This document shows positions 1-5,564 of a stretch of DNA of 7,162 nt, piece by piece. Every line of letters starts with the position of its first letter. Positions within the stretch are counted from its first letter, which is position 1. The stretch comes from an uncultured Clostridia bacterium (GTDB taxonomy: Bacteria; Bacillota; Clostridia; Christensenellales; Aristaeellaceae), in NCBI GenBank assembly GCA_934631055.1, contig CAKTXP010000124.1, forward strand, positions 1-7,162, in the 5' to 3' direction. A program made the position numbers and the translations under genes. Under the pieces are notes generated by a model. That model was not told the origin of the DNA, did not search any database, and worked only from the letters and a program-made list of their open reading frames with translations.

Positions 1-617
1 CCCTCGATAAACTTTCCGATGAACGAGCGGCGGTGGATCGGCGTCGGACCGTATTTTTTCAGCGCGGCAATGTGTTCCGCCGTGCCGTATCCCTTGTTTT
101 TGGCGAGCCCGTATTCCGGATACTGCTTGTCCAGCTCCCGCATGAGCCGATCCCTTGTCACCTTCGCCAAAATGGAAGCAGCCGCGATGGAATAACAGAG
201 CGCGTCGCCGTGTACCAATCCGCGTACCTCTCCCTTTACGTTCAGCCTGTCGATGGCATCGACCAAAAACAGCTCGCATGGCGCATCCTTCGCCGCCAAT
301 GCCATCGCGTTCTTTGTCGCGTTCAGGATGTTGATTCGGTCGATCTCCTCCGGAGACGCCAAAATGACCTGCGCATAAACCGCCGTCTCCATAATCTTGT
401 CATACAGCTCTTCGCGCCGCTTCTCGGTCAGTTTTTTGCTGTCGTCCACATAGAGCAGCAGCGGTTCCGGCGGCATCACGACGCAGGCGGCGGCAACCGG
501 TCCGCAGAGCGGACCGCGTCCGGCTTCGTCCATGCCCGCGAACATCCTGCCCGTCTGCCAGATCTCCTTATCCGTGCGGGTAATCTCTTCCAGCCGCGCA
601 TTCCAGTCTTTCTTCAT
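1..617 (-). CDS. rnhB: Ribonuclease HII, 3' end cut by window edge
   Basis: Endonuclease that cuts the RNA strand of RNA-DNA hybrids and single ribonucleotides embedded in DNA; cytoplasmic, metal dependent. The visible 205 residues start with a short extension. The DEAGRGPLCGP block follows at residues 30-40, with metal-binding Asp30 and Glu31 and the GRG loop that reads the 2'-OH. Further conserved points are Asp120, the segment HGD...SIAAASILAKVTRD (136-156, with Asp156) and KGYGTAEH with Tyr177. All four carboxylates expected of the family are present. The start ATG at 615-617 is preceded by GGGGAGGGG. It lies 16 bases after the rbgA stop, so the two genes are almost certainly cotranscribed. 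Only the C-terminal tail is missing, beyond position 1. The family call is very secure. Confidence 0.97.
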   Translation of the reverse strand, partial: MKKDWNARLEEITRTDKEIWQTGRMFAGMDEAGRGPLCGPVAAACVVMPPEPLLLYVDDSKKLTEKRREELYDKIMETAVYAQVILASPEEIDRINILNATKNAMALAAKDAPCELFLVDAIDRLNVKGEVRGLVHGDALCYSIAAASILAKVTRDRLMRELDKQYPEYGLAKNKGYGTAEHIAALKKYGPTPIHRRSFIGKFIE

Positions 618-633
618 CGCTTTCCCCTCCCCG

Positions 634-1587
634 TCACTTCGTGACAGCGCTCCCAGAGGGAGAATCAGGGGATTTCGCGTTCGGCTCGACCGTCTCTCCC
701 TTTGGCACGGGCTTCATCGGCGCTTTTTGCAGCGTGATTCGCCCAAGCTTGCCCGCCCTGAACTCATCCAGAATGACGGATGCGCCGCGGTCGGTATCGC
801 ATACGCCGCCGGGGAGCAGCCATCCGCGCCCGCGGCAGGCTTCCTCCAGCAGCGGCACGCCGCGCAGGGTATTGTCCTTGAGCTTGAAACGCGTCGTCAG
901 CGCGTCGGCATGCTCATCCATCAGGCTTTCCATCAGGCGGATAGCGAGCATCTGCTGATCCATGATGTTGTCGTTGATCGTGCCGACGAACGCCAGCGCG
1001 CGGGCGTCCTGCTGGTCGCTGAGGTTGGGCCAGAGCAGACCGGGCGTATCCAGCAGCTCCAGATACGGCGTAATGCGCACCCACTGGTTGCTGCGGGTCA
1101 CACCGGGGCGGTCGCCCGTGCGCGCGATGGACGCGCCGTTGATGCGGTTGGTAAACGTGGATTTACCGACGTTCGGCACGCCGACGATCATCACGCGGAC
1201 GGTCTTTTTGACGCCGCGCGCCGCCATTTTGGCGACGGCTTCCGCGCTGGCTTTCTCGATGCGCGCGATGATATCCTTCGCTTTGCCGCGGATGCTGTCA
1301 AAACTCATGCAGTCAATGCCCTGCGCGCGGAAATAAGCGAGCCATGCGCGGGTCTGGTTCTCCTGCGCGAGATCCGCCTTGCCCAGCACGAGCAGGCGGC
1401 GCTTGCCCTTGATGAGCGCATCCAGATCCGGATTTCGACTGGCTCTGGGGATGCGCGCATCGCAAAGCTCGACAACGACATCCACCCGGCTGAGCTGATC
1501 GGCGAGCGCGCGCTTCGCCCTTGCCATATGACCCGGATACCAGTTGATTTTTTTCTCGTCAGCGCGGAGCATCATATCTTCGTTCAT
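634..1587 (-). CDS. rbgA: Ribosome biogenesis GTPase RbgA (YlqF)
   Basis: Circularly permuted GTPase that acts in late assembly of the 50S subunit. At 317 residues it is slightly longer than the roughly 280 of Bacillus YlqF, owing to a Pro/Ser/Lys-rich tail after about residue 290. The N-terminal WYPGHM signature is at 16-21. The G motifs come in the permuted order expected of the family: G4 at 68-72, G1 GVPNVGKS at 136-143, G2 PGVTR at 161-165, G3 DTPG at 180-183. The C-terminal RNA-binding domain follows, with RGWLLPGG at 254-261. The G4 motif is odd: it reads GKAD where NKAD is expected. The first ATG is chosen because AAGGAGGT lies just upstream, although the four-base spacing is tight. 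The gene follows rplS and precedes rnhB, a common Firmicute order. Confidence 0.96.
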   Translation of the reverse strand: MNEDMMLRADEKKINWYPGHMARAKRALADQLSRVDVVVELCDARIPRASRNPDLDALIKGKRRLLVLGKADLAQENQTRAWLAYFRAQGIDCMSFDSIRGKAKDIIARIEKASAEAVAKMAARGVKKTVRVMIVGVPNVGKSTFTNRINGASIARTGDRPGVTRSNQWVRITPYLELLDTPGLLWPNLSDQQDARALAFVGTINDNIMDQQMLAIRLMESLMDEHADALTTRFKLKDNTLRGVPLLEEACRGRGWLLPGGVCDTDRGASVILDEFRAGKLGRITLQKAPMKPVPKGETVEPNAKSPDSPSGSAVTK

Positions 1588-1596
1588 GGAACCTCC

Positions 1597-1663
1597 TTGG
1601 GGCGCTGCCCCAAAACCCGGCAGGGGACATCGTTCCCTGCGCCCTTTCTTTGCTTTGCGCCGG
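1597..1663 (+). repeat. Modular palindromic repeat, copy 1
   Basis: Read on the plus strand. M1 is TTGGGGC/GCCCCAA (arms 1597-1603 and 1607-1613, loop GCT). AAACCC follows, then M2 GCAGGGGAC/GTTCCCTGC (1620-1628 and 1632-1640, loop ATC, one G-T wobble). After a CCCTTTCTTTGC spacer comes only a decayed M3 (to about 1663). The sequence aligns directly with the inverted copy at 5664-5734. It occupies most of the leader of rbgA, and on that strand the M1 stem ends inside the rbgA ribosome binding site. It is probably a member of a dispersed family; the function is unknown. Confidence 0.75.
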
Positions 1664-1680
1664 CTTTACCATACAGCGCG

Positions 1681-1694
1681 GTATTTCAAAATAC
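1681..1694. repeat. Short AT-rich palindrome downstream of the rplS terminator
   Basis: GTATTT, two bases CA, then AAATAC form a perfect 6-2-6 palindrome directly after the rplS terminator T-run on the minus strand. A similar 5-2-5 palindrome with the same CA centre (AACTT/AAGTT) lies at 5640-5651, between the two inverted repeat copies. It may be an operator, a minor extension of the terminator, or chance. Confidence 0.35.
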
Positions 1695-1728
1695 AAAAAG
1701 ACCGTCGGACATAACGCCCGGCGGTCTT
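1695..1728 (-). terminator. Intrinsic terminator after rplS
   Basis: On the minus strand the arms AAGACCGCCGGGC (1728-1716) and GTCCGACGGTCTT (1710-1698) form a 13-pair stem. It has one C-A mismatch, one G-U wobble and a five-base loop, and is followed by TTTTTG. It starts 10 bases after the rplS stop codon. Because rbgA and rnhB lie downstream on the same strand, it probably lowers their expression relative to the ribosomal protein gene. No strong promoter is visible between it and rbgA. Confidence 0.88.
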
Positions 1729-1738
1729 AACAGCACAA

Positions 1739-2080
1739 TTACTTCTCCTTAATCTTGGCGGCCTTGCCGGACAGATTACGCAGATAGTACAGCTTCGCAC
1801 GACGGACCTTGCCGCGGCGGAGTACCGTAATCTTATCAAGACGCGGGGAATGCAGCGGGAAAGTACGCTCCACGCCGATGCCGTAGGAAACACGGCGGAG
1901 GGTGAAGGTCTCACGGATGCTGCCGTTGCGCTTAGCGATGCAGATGCCCTCGAACGCCTGGAGACGCTCGCGGTCGCCTTCAACGACCTTCACCATAACA
2001 CGCAGGGTATCGCCCACGTTGAACTTGGGAAGATCTTTCTTGAGCTGCTCGCTCTCGATCGCACGGATGATTTCGCTCAT
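1739..2080 (-). CDS. rplS: 50S ribosomal protein L19
   Basis: Structural protein of the large ribosomal subunit, near the 30S-50S interface. It has 113 residues, the usual length for L19. The sequence shows the family signature throughout: FNVGDTLRVMVKVVEGDRER, LQAFEGICIAKRNGS, and the C-terminal block GVERTFPLHSPRLDKI...RRGKVRRAKLYYLR. The ATG start is supported by AAAGGAG nine bases upstream. An extended -10 promoter lies about 80 bases upstream and an intrinsic terminator follows the stop, so rplS can be made as a short monocistronic message, with readthrough into rbgA and rnhB. The genes that usually precede rplS (rpsP, rimM, trmD) are not here; a divergent membrane-protein gene occupies that side instead. 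Confidence 0.98.
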   Translation of the reverse strand: MSEIIRAIESEQLKKDLPKFNVGDTLRVMVKVVEGDRERLQAFEGICIAKRNGSIRETFTLRRVSYGIGVERTFPLHSPRLDKITVLRRGKVRRAKLYYLRNLSGKAAKIKEK

Positions 2081-2161
2081 GAGTGGTTTCTCCTTTCATC
2101 ATAGGCGTTCATGCGTGACGCGACTTTGTCAGCAGCGGAGCGCCCGTTTCATACAAAGGAG

Positions 2162-2191
2162 ATTATAACACGGTCAGTGGCGTTTGCGCAA
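2162..2191 (-). promoter_or_regulatory. Extended -10 promoter of rplS
   Basis: On the minus strand a perfect TATAAT (2167-2162) is preceded by TG one base away (TGTTATAAT), giving an extended -10. A weak -35, TTGCGC (2191-2186), lies 18 bases upstream. The expected transcript start is near 2154, giving a leader of about 74 bases before the rplS ATG. Confidence 0.8.
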
Positions 2192-2275
2192 GAGAAATTT
2201 CCTGTTTTTGCGAAAAAAACGGAACCGCTTTTTTGTAAATTTCGGCGGGTCAGCGCAAAAAACGCCCTGTCCCTG

Positions 2276-2304
2276 TTTTCCCCATGCGGGAATTATGGTA
2301 TACT
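2276..2304 (+). promoter_or_regulatory. Extended -10 promoter of the rhomboid-like gene
   Basis: TGGTATACT at 2296-2304 is an extended -10 (TG, one base, TATACT). The possible -35, TTTTCC at 2276-2281, has 17-base spacing and is poor, so the extended -10 probably does the work. The start codon is 24 bases after the -10, leaving a leader of about 17 bases that is little more than the AGGAGG site at 2314-2319. Confidence 0.7.
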
Positions 2305-2327
2305 AGCCTTAAAAGGAGGTTTGCCGC

Positions 2328-2996
2328 TTGAAAGACAACCGCATCAATTTCGATTTGGAGCGCAAGCTGCGTCGATACGCCATCAGCAGCCTGATGAAGT
2401 ACATCGTCATCGGTCAGGGCATCGTCTTTGCGCTGATGTATATCTGGCCAACGGTGGGCTATCAGCTCTATTCCCTTATCACGCTGACCCGCACGGGGCT
2501 GATGCGCGGGCAGATCTGGCGGCTGGTGACGTTTGTATTCGTGCCGCCGTCCAGCTCGCCCATCTTCATCCTGTTCGCGCTGTATTTTTATTATATGATC
2601 GGCGTTGGGCTGGAAAACCAGTGGGGCAAGGTCAAGTTCAATCTGTATTATCTGGTCGGCATGCTCGGTTCGATCATCGCCGCGCTGATTACCGGTTATG
2701 CGAATAACACGTTCCTCAATCTGTCGCTGTTCTTCGCCTATGCCGCGCTGTATCCCGACGAGCAGGTGCTGCTGTTCATGATTTTGCCGATTAAGATGAA
2801 GTATCTGGCGGTCGCGGACGCCGCGCTGTATCTCTATTATTTCATCGTCGGCACCGCGTCCACGCGCGTGACCATCGCGCTGTGCCTTTTGAACGTCGTA
2901 CTGTTCCTCGGCGGGGATATCCTGAGCACCATCCGCCGCGAATCGCGCTACTGGAAAACGCGCTATAACTACCGCAAAACCATGTGGAAAAAGTAA
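2328..2996 (+). CDS. Rhomboid/derlin-like membrane protein, predicted protease-dead
   Basis: A 222-residue polytopic membrane protein with about five or six helices (roughly 22-40, 75-95, 104-124, 127-143, 158-176, 180-196) and basic ends. The rhomboid-fold hallmarks are GQIWRLVT at 61-68, which carries the Trp-Arg motif of loop L1, the following GxxLExxWG-like segment (92-100), and the LPIKMKYL turn (153-160) that recalls rhomboids and derlins. The catalytic GxSG motif is replaced by NLSL around Ser133, and the whole protein contains no histidine, so a Ser-His dyad is impossible. It may bind, retain or dislocate membrane proteins as derlins and iRhoms do, but that is inference. The start is TTG, with AGGAGG eight bases upstream. 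It is the only plus-strand gene in the window and has its own promoter and terminator. Confidence 0.8.
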   Translation: MKDNRINFDLERKLRRYAISSLMKYIVIGQGIVFALMYIWPTVGYQLYSLITLTRTGLMRGQIWRLVTFVFVPPSSSPIFILFALYFYYMIGVGLENQWGKVKFNLYYLVGMLGSIIAALITGYANNTFLNLSLFFAYAALYPDEQVLLFMILPIKMKYLAVADAALYLYYFIVGTASTRVTIALCLLNVVLFLGGDILSTIRRESRYWKTRYNYRKTMWKK

Positions 2997-3005
2997 ACGC
3001 CTATG

Positions 3006-3050
3006 AAAACGCCACCCTTCCCGATTTCGGAGAAGGATGGCGTTCTCTTT
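3006..3050. terminator. Bidirectional terminator between convergent genes
   Basis: Arms AACGCCACCCTTCCCGA (3008-3024) and TCGGAGAAGGATGGCGTT (3027-3044) form a long hairpin with a tiny loop, one bulge and one mismatch that becomes a G-U wobble on the minus strand. It is flanked by AAAA on the left, which is a T-run for minus transcripts, and by CTCTTT on the right for plus transcripts. It begins 10 bases after the rhomboid-like gene and ends at the stop of the TIGR04086-type gene, so it can serve both. Confidence 0.8.
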
Positions 3051-3492
3051 ACCCGTTCTTCCTCGTCGTCAAAATCATACCGAACAGACCGCCTGCCGCG
3101 ACGCCCATGCCCAGATCCGCCAGATACGCCGTCCACTGCGGATTCTGCCCCATCATCAGCGCATAGCAGGCGATGCCCAGCGCCATATACAGCACGCCGA
3201 CGCATGCGCCGCGAAGCGCCCCGCCGCTTTCTCCCGCGCGCATGGCGGTCGTCACGCCAGCGAGGATGGATACGAACTTGACCACCTGATTGATGGCTGT
3301 GATGGCTCTGTCGCTCGCGTTCCACCAGTTGAGGATGAGCGCGAAGAGCGCCACGCCGATGATGGTGATTGCCGCCGCGACCAGCACGCCGCGCACGACC
3401 GCCCAGAGCGCGCTCTTATCGCTCCGCCTGCCGCTCCTGCGCGACGTGCGCTTAAAAGACCCCAACCCCTTTGAGGACGCCATATTTTCCAT
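3049..3492 (-). CDS. TIGR04086/DUF3792-type four-helix membrane protein (YrzE-like)
   Basis: A 147-residue protein with a basic, Ser/Arg-rich N-terminus (14-26) and four hydrophobic segments at about 34-57, 66-82, 93-115 and 123-142. The pattern of short glycine-rich helices (GGALRGACVGVLYMALG, LGMGVAAGGLFGMIL) matches my memory of the TIGR04086 family. Bacillus yrzE, a member of that family, also sits next to the yajC homologue and tgt. No function is established. The ATG at 3490-3492 is preferred over the in-frame TTG at 3511-3513, because AAAGGGTG stands six bases before the ATG while the TTG lies in a terminator T-run with no binding site. It follows yajC across an intrinsic terminator, with no space for a separate promoter. 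Confidence 0.75.
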   Translation of the reverse strand: MENMASSKGLGSFKRTSRRSGRRSDKSALWAVVRGVLVAAAITIIGVALFALILNWWNASDRAITAINQVVKFVSILAGVTTAMRAGESGGALRGACVGVLYMALGIACYALMMGQNPQWTAYLADLGMGVAAGGLFGMILTTRKNG

Positions 3493-3511
3493 GCCGTTCA
3501 CCCTTTCATAC

Positions 3512-3554
3512 AAAAAACCGCTCTGCCATGGTCAACCCTATGACAGAGCGGTTT
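3512..3554 (-). terminator. Intrinsic terminator after yajC
   Basis: On the minus strand AAACCGCTCTGTCAT (3554-3540) pairs with ATGGCAGAGCGGTTT (3529-3515). The stem has 15 pairs with one T-G wobble and a ten-base loop, and ends in TTTTTT (3517-3512). It starts 13 bases after the yajC stop and ends about 20 bases before the next start codon on the same strand. Confidence 0.9.
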
Positions 3555-3567
3555 AATTCATGCGTGA

Positions 3568-3963
3568 TTAGATGAGCTGCTCGGAGTCGTTGGTCACGGA
3601 GAGCTGCTCCACGTTGCGGATCGCCCAGCGCGCAAAGACCATCTGGGTCTTCTGCTCGCCGACTTCAACGGTCAGCACGTCGTCCTTGATCTTGACGATG
3701 GTGCCGTAGATGCCGCCGATGGTGCAGATGCGGTCGCCGACCTTGAGGTTGTCGAGCATCGCCTTAGCTTCCTTGTCCTTCTTGCGCTGCGGGCGGATGA
3801 GGACAAAGTAGAACACGACGAAAATGAGGATCATCGGCACGAACTGCACGGCGTAGTAGATAAAGGTCGCGCCGGCGCTCATTTCGGTCGTCGCGGCAGC
3901 ATCGGCCGTCGCAGCCGCGGTATCCGCCGCGTCAGCGAGCAGATTCAGCAGGTTGTAATTCAT
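3568..3963 (-). CDS. yajC: Preprotein translocase subunit YajC
   Basis: Small single-pass membrane protein associated with SecDF and the SecYEG translocon. It has 131 residues, longer than the 85-110 usual in the family. The core is a helix at 33-56 ending in the hallmark YFVLIRPQRKKDKE (52-65). The soluble domain follows with LKVGDRICTIGGIYGTIVKI (73-92) and a last strand at VFARWAIRNVEQL. The extra length is an Ala/Asp/Thr-rich N-terminus (residues 10-32) of low complexity. The ATG at 3961-3963 has AAAGGA upstream at a rather long spacing of about 12 bases. The frame stays open further upstream to 4203, but that part crosses the promoter and the repeats and is not protein-like. A near-consensus promoter lies about 46 bases upstream; tgt precedes it on the same strand, as in many Firmicutes. 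Confidence 0.95.
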   Translation of the reverse strand: MNYNLLNLLADAADTAAATADAAATTEMSAGATFIYYAVQFVPMILIFVVFYFVLIRPQRKKDKEAKAMLDNLKVGDRICTIGGIYGTIVKIKDDVLTVEVGEQKTQMVFARWAIRNVEQLSVTNDSEQLI

Positions 3964-4008
3964 GGGAAAAGCACATCCTTTCAAAATTCGGTGCGGGATA
4001 ACTTCATT

Positions 4009-4037
4009 ATTATAGCCTGTTTTACGCCATCCTGCAA
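4009..4037 (-). promoter_or_regulatory. Near-consensus housekeeping promoter of yajC
   Basis: On the minus strand TTGCAG (4037-4032) and a perfect TATAAT (4014-4009) are separated by exactly 17 bases, with an A/T-rich stretch (AAGAAATTTTC) just upstream. The expected start is near 4002, giving a leader of about 39 bases. It is the best sigma-A type promoter in the window and uncouples yajC from tgt. Confidence 0.88.
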
Positions 4038-4087
4038 CATACGCAGAAAATTTCTTAGGGGAGAATGGGAGGGAACGAAGGGAACGC

Positions 4088-4251
4088 TTGGGGCTTTGAT
4101 CCGGGAAACTCGCATAGTCGCCTACGGCTCCTTGCGATTTCCGATTTCCGCCATGCTGAATCCCGCACAGCGGGCGCATGGCTCCAATCCCCAAACCCCA
4201 CAAGGGAACGATGTTCCCTTGACCCTTACTACGCTATCGCGAAGCGATAGC
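4088..4251 (+). repeat. Modular palindromic repeat, copy 2, with enlarged M1
   Basis: M2 is a perfect CAAGGGAAC/GTTCCCTTG hairpin (4201-4209 and 4213-4221, loop GAT). The spacer ACCCTTACTAC follows, then M3 GCTATCGC/GCGATAGC (4233-4240 and 4244-4251, loop GAA). In place of the short M1, TTGGGG (4088-4093) and CCCCAA (4189-4194) frame about 95 bases. These hold a tandem GATTTCC pair (4136-4149) and a two-stage hairpin: outer GCCATGC/GCATGGC (4150-4156, 4176-4182), inner CCCGC/GCGGG (4162-4166, 4170-4174). The enlarged part is either an insertion into M1 or a longer variant. Together with the inverted copy at 4272-4336 and the yajC promoter it fills the 398-base gap between tgt and yajC; no gene is visible there. 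Confidence 0.7.
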
Positions 4252-4271
4252 TGAAGGTAACGAATATTTAA

Positions 4272-4336
4272 GCCGCCGCGAAGCGAAGAAGGGGTTTGGG
4301 GACAAGGTCCCCAAGCAGGTCTGGGCGGCAGCCCAG
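4272..4336 (-). repeat. Modular palindromic repeat, inverted copy 2'
   Basis: Read on the minus strand. M1 is CTGGGC/GCCCAG (4336-4331, 4326-4321), and M2 is TTGGGGAC/GTCCCCAA (4314-4307, 4303-4296, three-base loop). The spacer ACCCCTTCTTCGC follows, with a decayed M3 around CGC-TTC-GCG (4285-4277). The order and spacer match the other copies although the stem sequences differ. It faces copy 2 across an AT-richer centre at 4252-4271 and lies 25 bases after the tgt stop. No T-run follows the hairpins, so it is not an obvious intrinsic terminator for tgt. Confidence 0.65.
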
Positions 4337-4361
4337 CGTCCTCCCCGTCTCCGCCGTTCCC

Positions 4362-5489
4362 TTAGAAGTTGCGGCTCGTGTCGTAGTGGCTGAAGAAGTC
4401 GCGGCGGAATTCCTCGAAGCGATCCTCGTCGATCGCCTTGCGGATGCGCTCCATCAGCCGGAGCAGGTAGCGTAGATTGTGAATCGTCGCCAGCCGTCCG
4501 CCTGTGATCTCGCCCGCCTTGATGAGATGACGGATGTACGCGCGGGAGAAATTGCGGCAGGCATAGCAGTCGCATCCCTCTTCCAGCGGGCCAAAGTCGT
4601 GCGCATACTGCGCGTTGCGGATGACCAGACGTCCCTGATCGGTGAAGCAGGTTCCGTTGCGCGCAATGCGCGTCGCCAATACGCAGTCGAACATGTCCAC
4701 GCCGCGATACACGCCTTCCACCAGACAATCCGGACTGCCGACACCCATCAGATAGCGGGGCTTGTTCGTCGGCATATACGGCATCAGTGCGTCGAGCATG
4801 TCATACATGATCGGCTTCGGCTCTCCGACGGACAGACCGCCGATGCCGTAGCCCGGAAAATCCATGTCGGCAAGCACCTTCGCGCTCTCGATGCGCAGGT
4901 CTTCATAGAACGCGCCCTGCACGATGCCGAAGACCGCCTGATCCTCGCGGGTATGATGCTCCTTGCAGCGCTGCGCCCAGCGGTGCGTGCGGAGCATGGC
5001 TTCCTGCGCTGTCTTATGGTCGCAGGGATACGGCGAACAGACGTCAAACGCCATCGCGATATCGCTGCCCAGCGCTTCCTGAATATCCATGCTGGTCTCC
5101 GGACCGATGAACATCTTGCTGCCATCCAAATGGCTGCGGAAATGGACGCCCTCTTCCTTGATCTTGCGCAGGCTGGCGAGTGAAAAGACCTGGAATCCGC
5201 CGGAATCCGTCAGGATCGGCTTGTTCCAGCTCATGAACTTGTGCAGCCCGCCTGCCTCTTTGATGAGATCCTCGCCGGGGCGGATATGCAGGTGATAGGT
5301 ATTGGAGAGGATAATCTGCGAACCGACTTCGTCAAGCTCGCGCGGGGTCATACCCTTGACGGTCGCCTGAGTGCCGACGGGCATAAAGATTGGGGTCTGG
5401 ATATCGCCGTGCGGCGTATGAACAACGCCGCGGCGGGCATGGGTCTTCGCGTCCTTTTTAACAAGGTCAAACGTTACGGGTGACGGCAT
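4362..5489 (-). CDS. tgt: tRNA-guanine transglycosylase
   Basis: Exchanges guanine-34 of GUN-anticodon tRNAs for the queuosine precursor preQ1. Its 375 residues are the normal bacterial length. The general acid/base Asp95 is in TDSGGFQVFSL, and the substrate-pocket residues Asp149 and Cys151 are in AFDVCSPYP. GGLSVGEP (218-224) is of the bacterial type. The nucleophile Asp268 is in DMFDCVLATR. The zinc site is Cys306, Cys308, Cys311 and His337. Two substitutions stand out: FDEC reads FDVC, and the usual DCVLPTR reads DCVLATR. The Val in LSVGE and the pocket Cys favour preQ1 over queuine. The ATG is preceded by AAAGGA at nine bases. queA and ruvAB, frequent neighbours, are not upstream; an unknown membrane protein and tcdA are. 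No convincing promoter was found in the 253-base upstream gap, so it may depend on readthrough. Confidence 0.97.
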   Translation of the reverse strand: MPSPVTFDLVKKDAKTHARRGVVHTPHGDIQTPIFMPVGTQATVKGMTPRELDEVGSQIILSNTYHLHIRPGEDLIKEAGGLHKFMSWNKPILTDSGGFQVFSLASLRKIKEEGVHFRSHLDGSKMFIGPETSMDIQEALGSDIAMAFDVCSPYPCDHKTAQEAMLRTHRWAQRCKEHHTREDQAVFGIVQGAFYEDLRIESAKVLADMDFPGYGIGGLSVGEPKPIMYDMLDALMPYMPTNKPRYLMGVGSPDCLVEGVYRGVDMFDCVLATRIARNGTCFTDQGRLVIRNAQYAHDFGPLEEGCDCYACRNFSRAYIRHLIKAGEITGGRLATIHNLRYLLRLMERIRKAIDEDRFEEFRRDFFSHYDTSRNF

Positions 5490-5540
5490 AAATCTTTTCC
5501 TTTCTACGCAGAGCGCTGTACACGCGCAGGCGCGGGAATA

Positions 5541-5564
5541 CGGGTTACGGGGAACGGGGTTACG
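5541..5564. repeat. Short direct repeat upstream of tgt
   Basis: CGGGTTACG (5541-5549) recurs as CGGGGTTACG (5555-5564) with a GGGAA spacer, just before repeat copy 3 and inside the tgt leader. It could be a binding site, or slippage-derived sequence at the edge of the element; nothing else supports either. Confidence 0.35.

Noticed and set aside
532..1752. Long plus-strand open frame of about 400 codons antisense to rbgA
   Set aside because: It is a GC-driven shadow of the conserved rbgA gene, crosses the repeat and the rplS terminator, and has no recognisable domain.
2124..2158. CTTTGT/ACAAAG hairpin as an autoregulatory L19 leader
   Set aside because: The start site predicted from the TATAAT at 2162-2167 falls at about 2154, which removes most of the 5' arm from the transcript.
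3511..3513. TTG start seven codons upstream for the TIGR04086-type gene
   Set aside because: It lies in the T-run of the yajC terminator and has no ribosome binding site, unlike the ATG at 3490-3492.
3505..3535. TTGACC in the yajC terminator loop as -35 of a promoter for the downstream gene
   Set aside because: The only -10-like hexamers (TGTATG at 17 bases, TATGAA at 19) are poor, and the transcript would start at or past the ribosome binding site.
4081..4200. tRNA or known riboswitch in the tgt-yajC gap
   Set aside because: No TTCGAATCC-type T-arm, no acceptor pairing and no riboswitch core that I recognise; the structure is better described as part of the repeat.
3964..4203. Possible N-terminal extension of YajC by about 80 residues
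   Set aside because: The frame stays open but runs through the near-consensus promoter at 4009-4037 and into repeat M2; the extra residues are not YajC-like.
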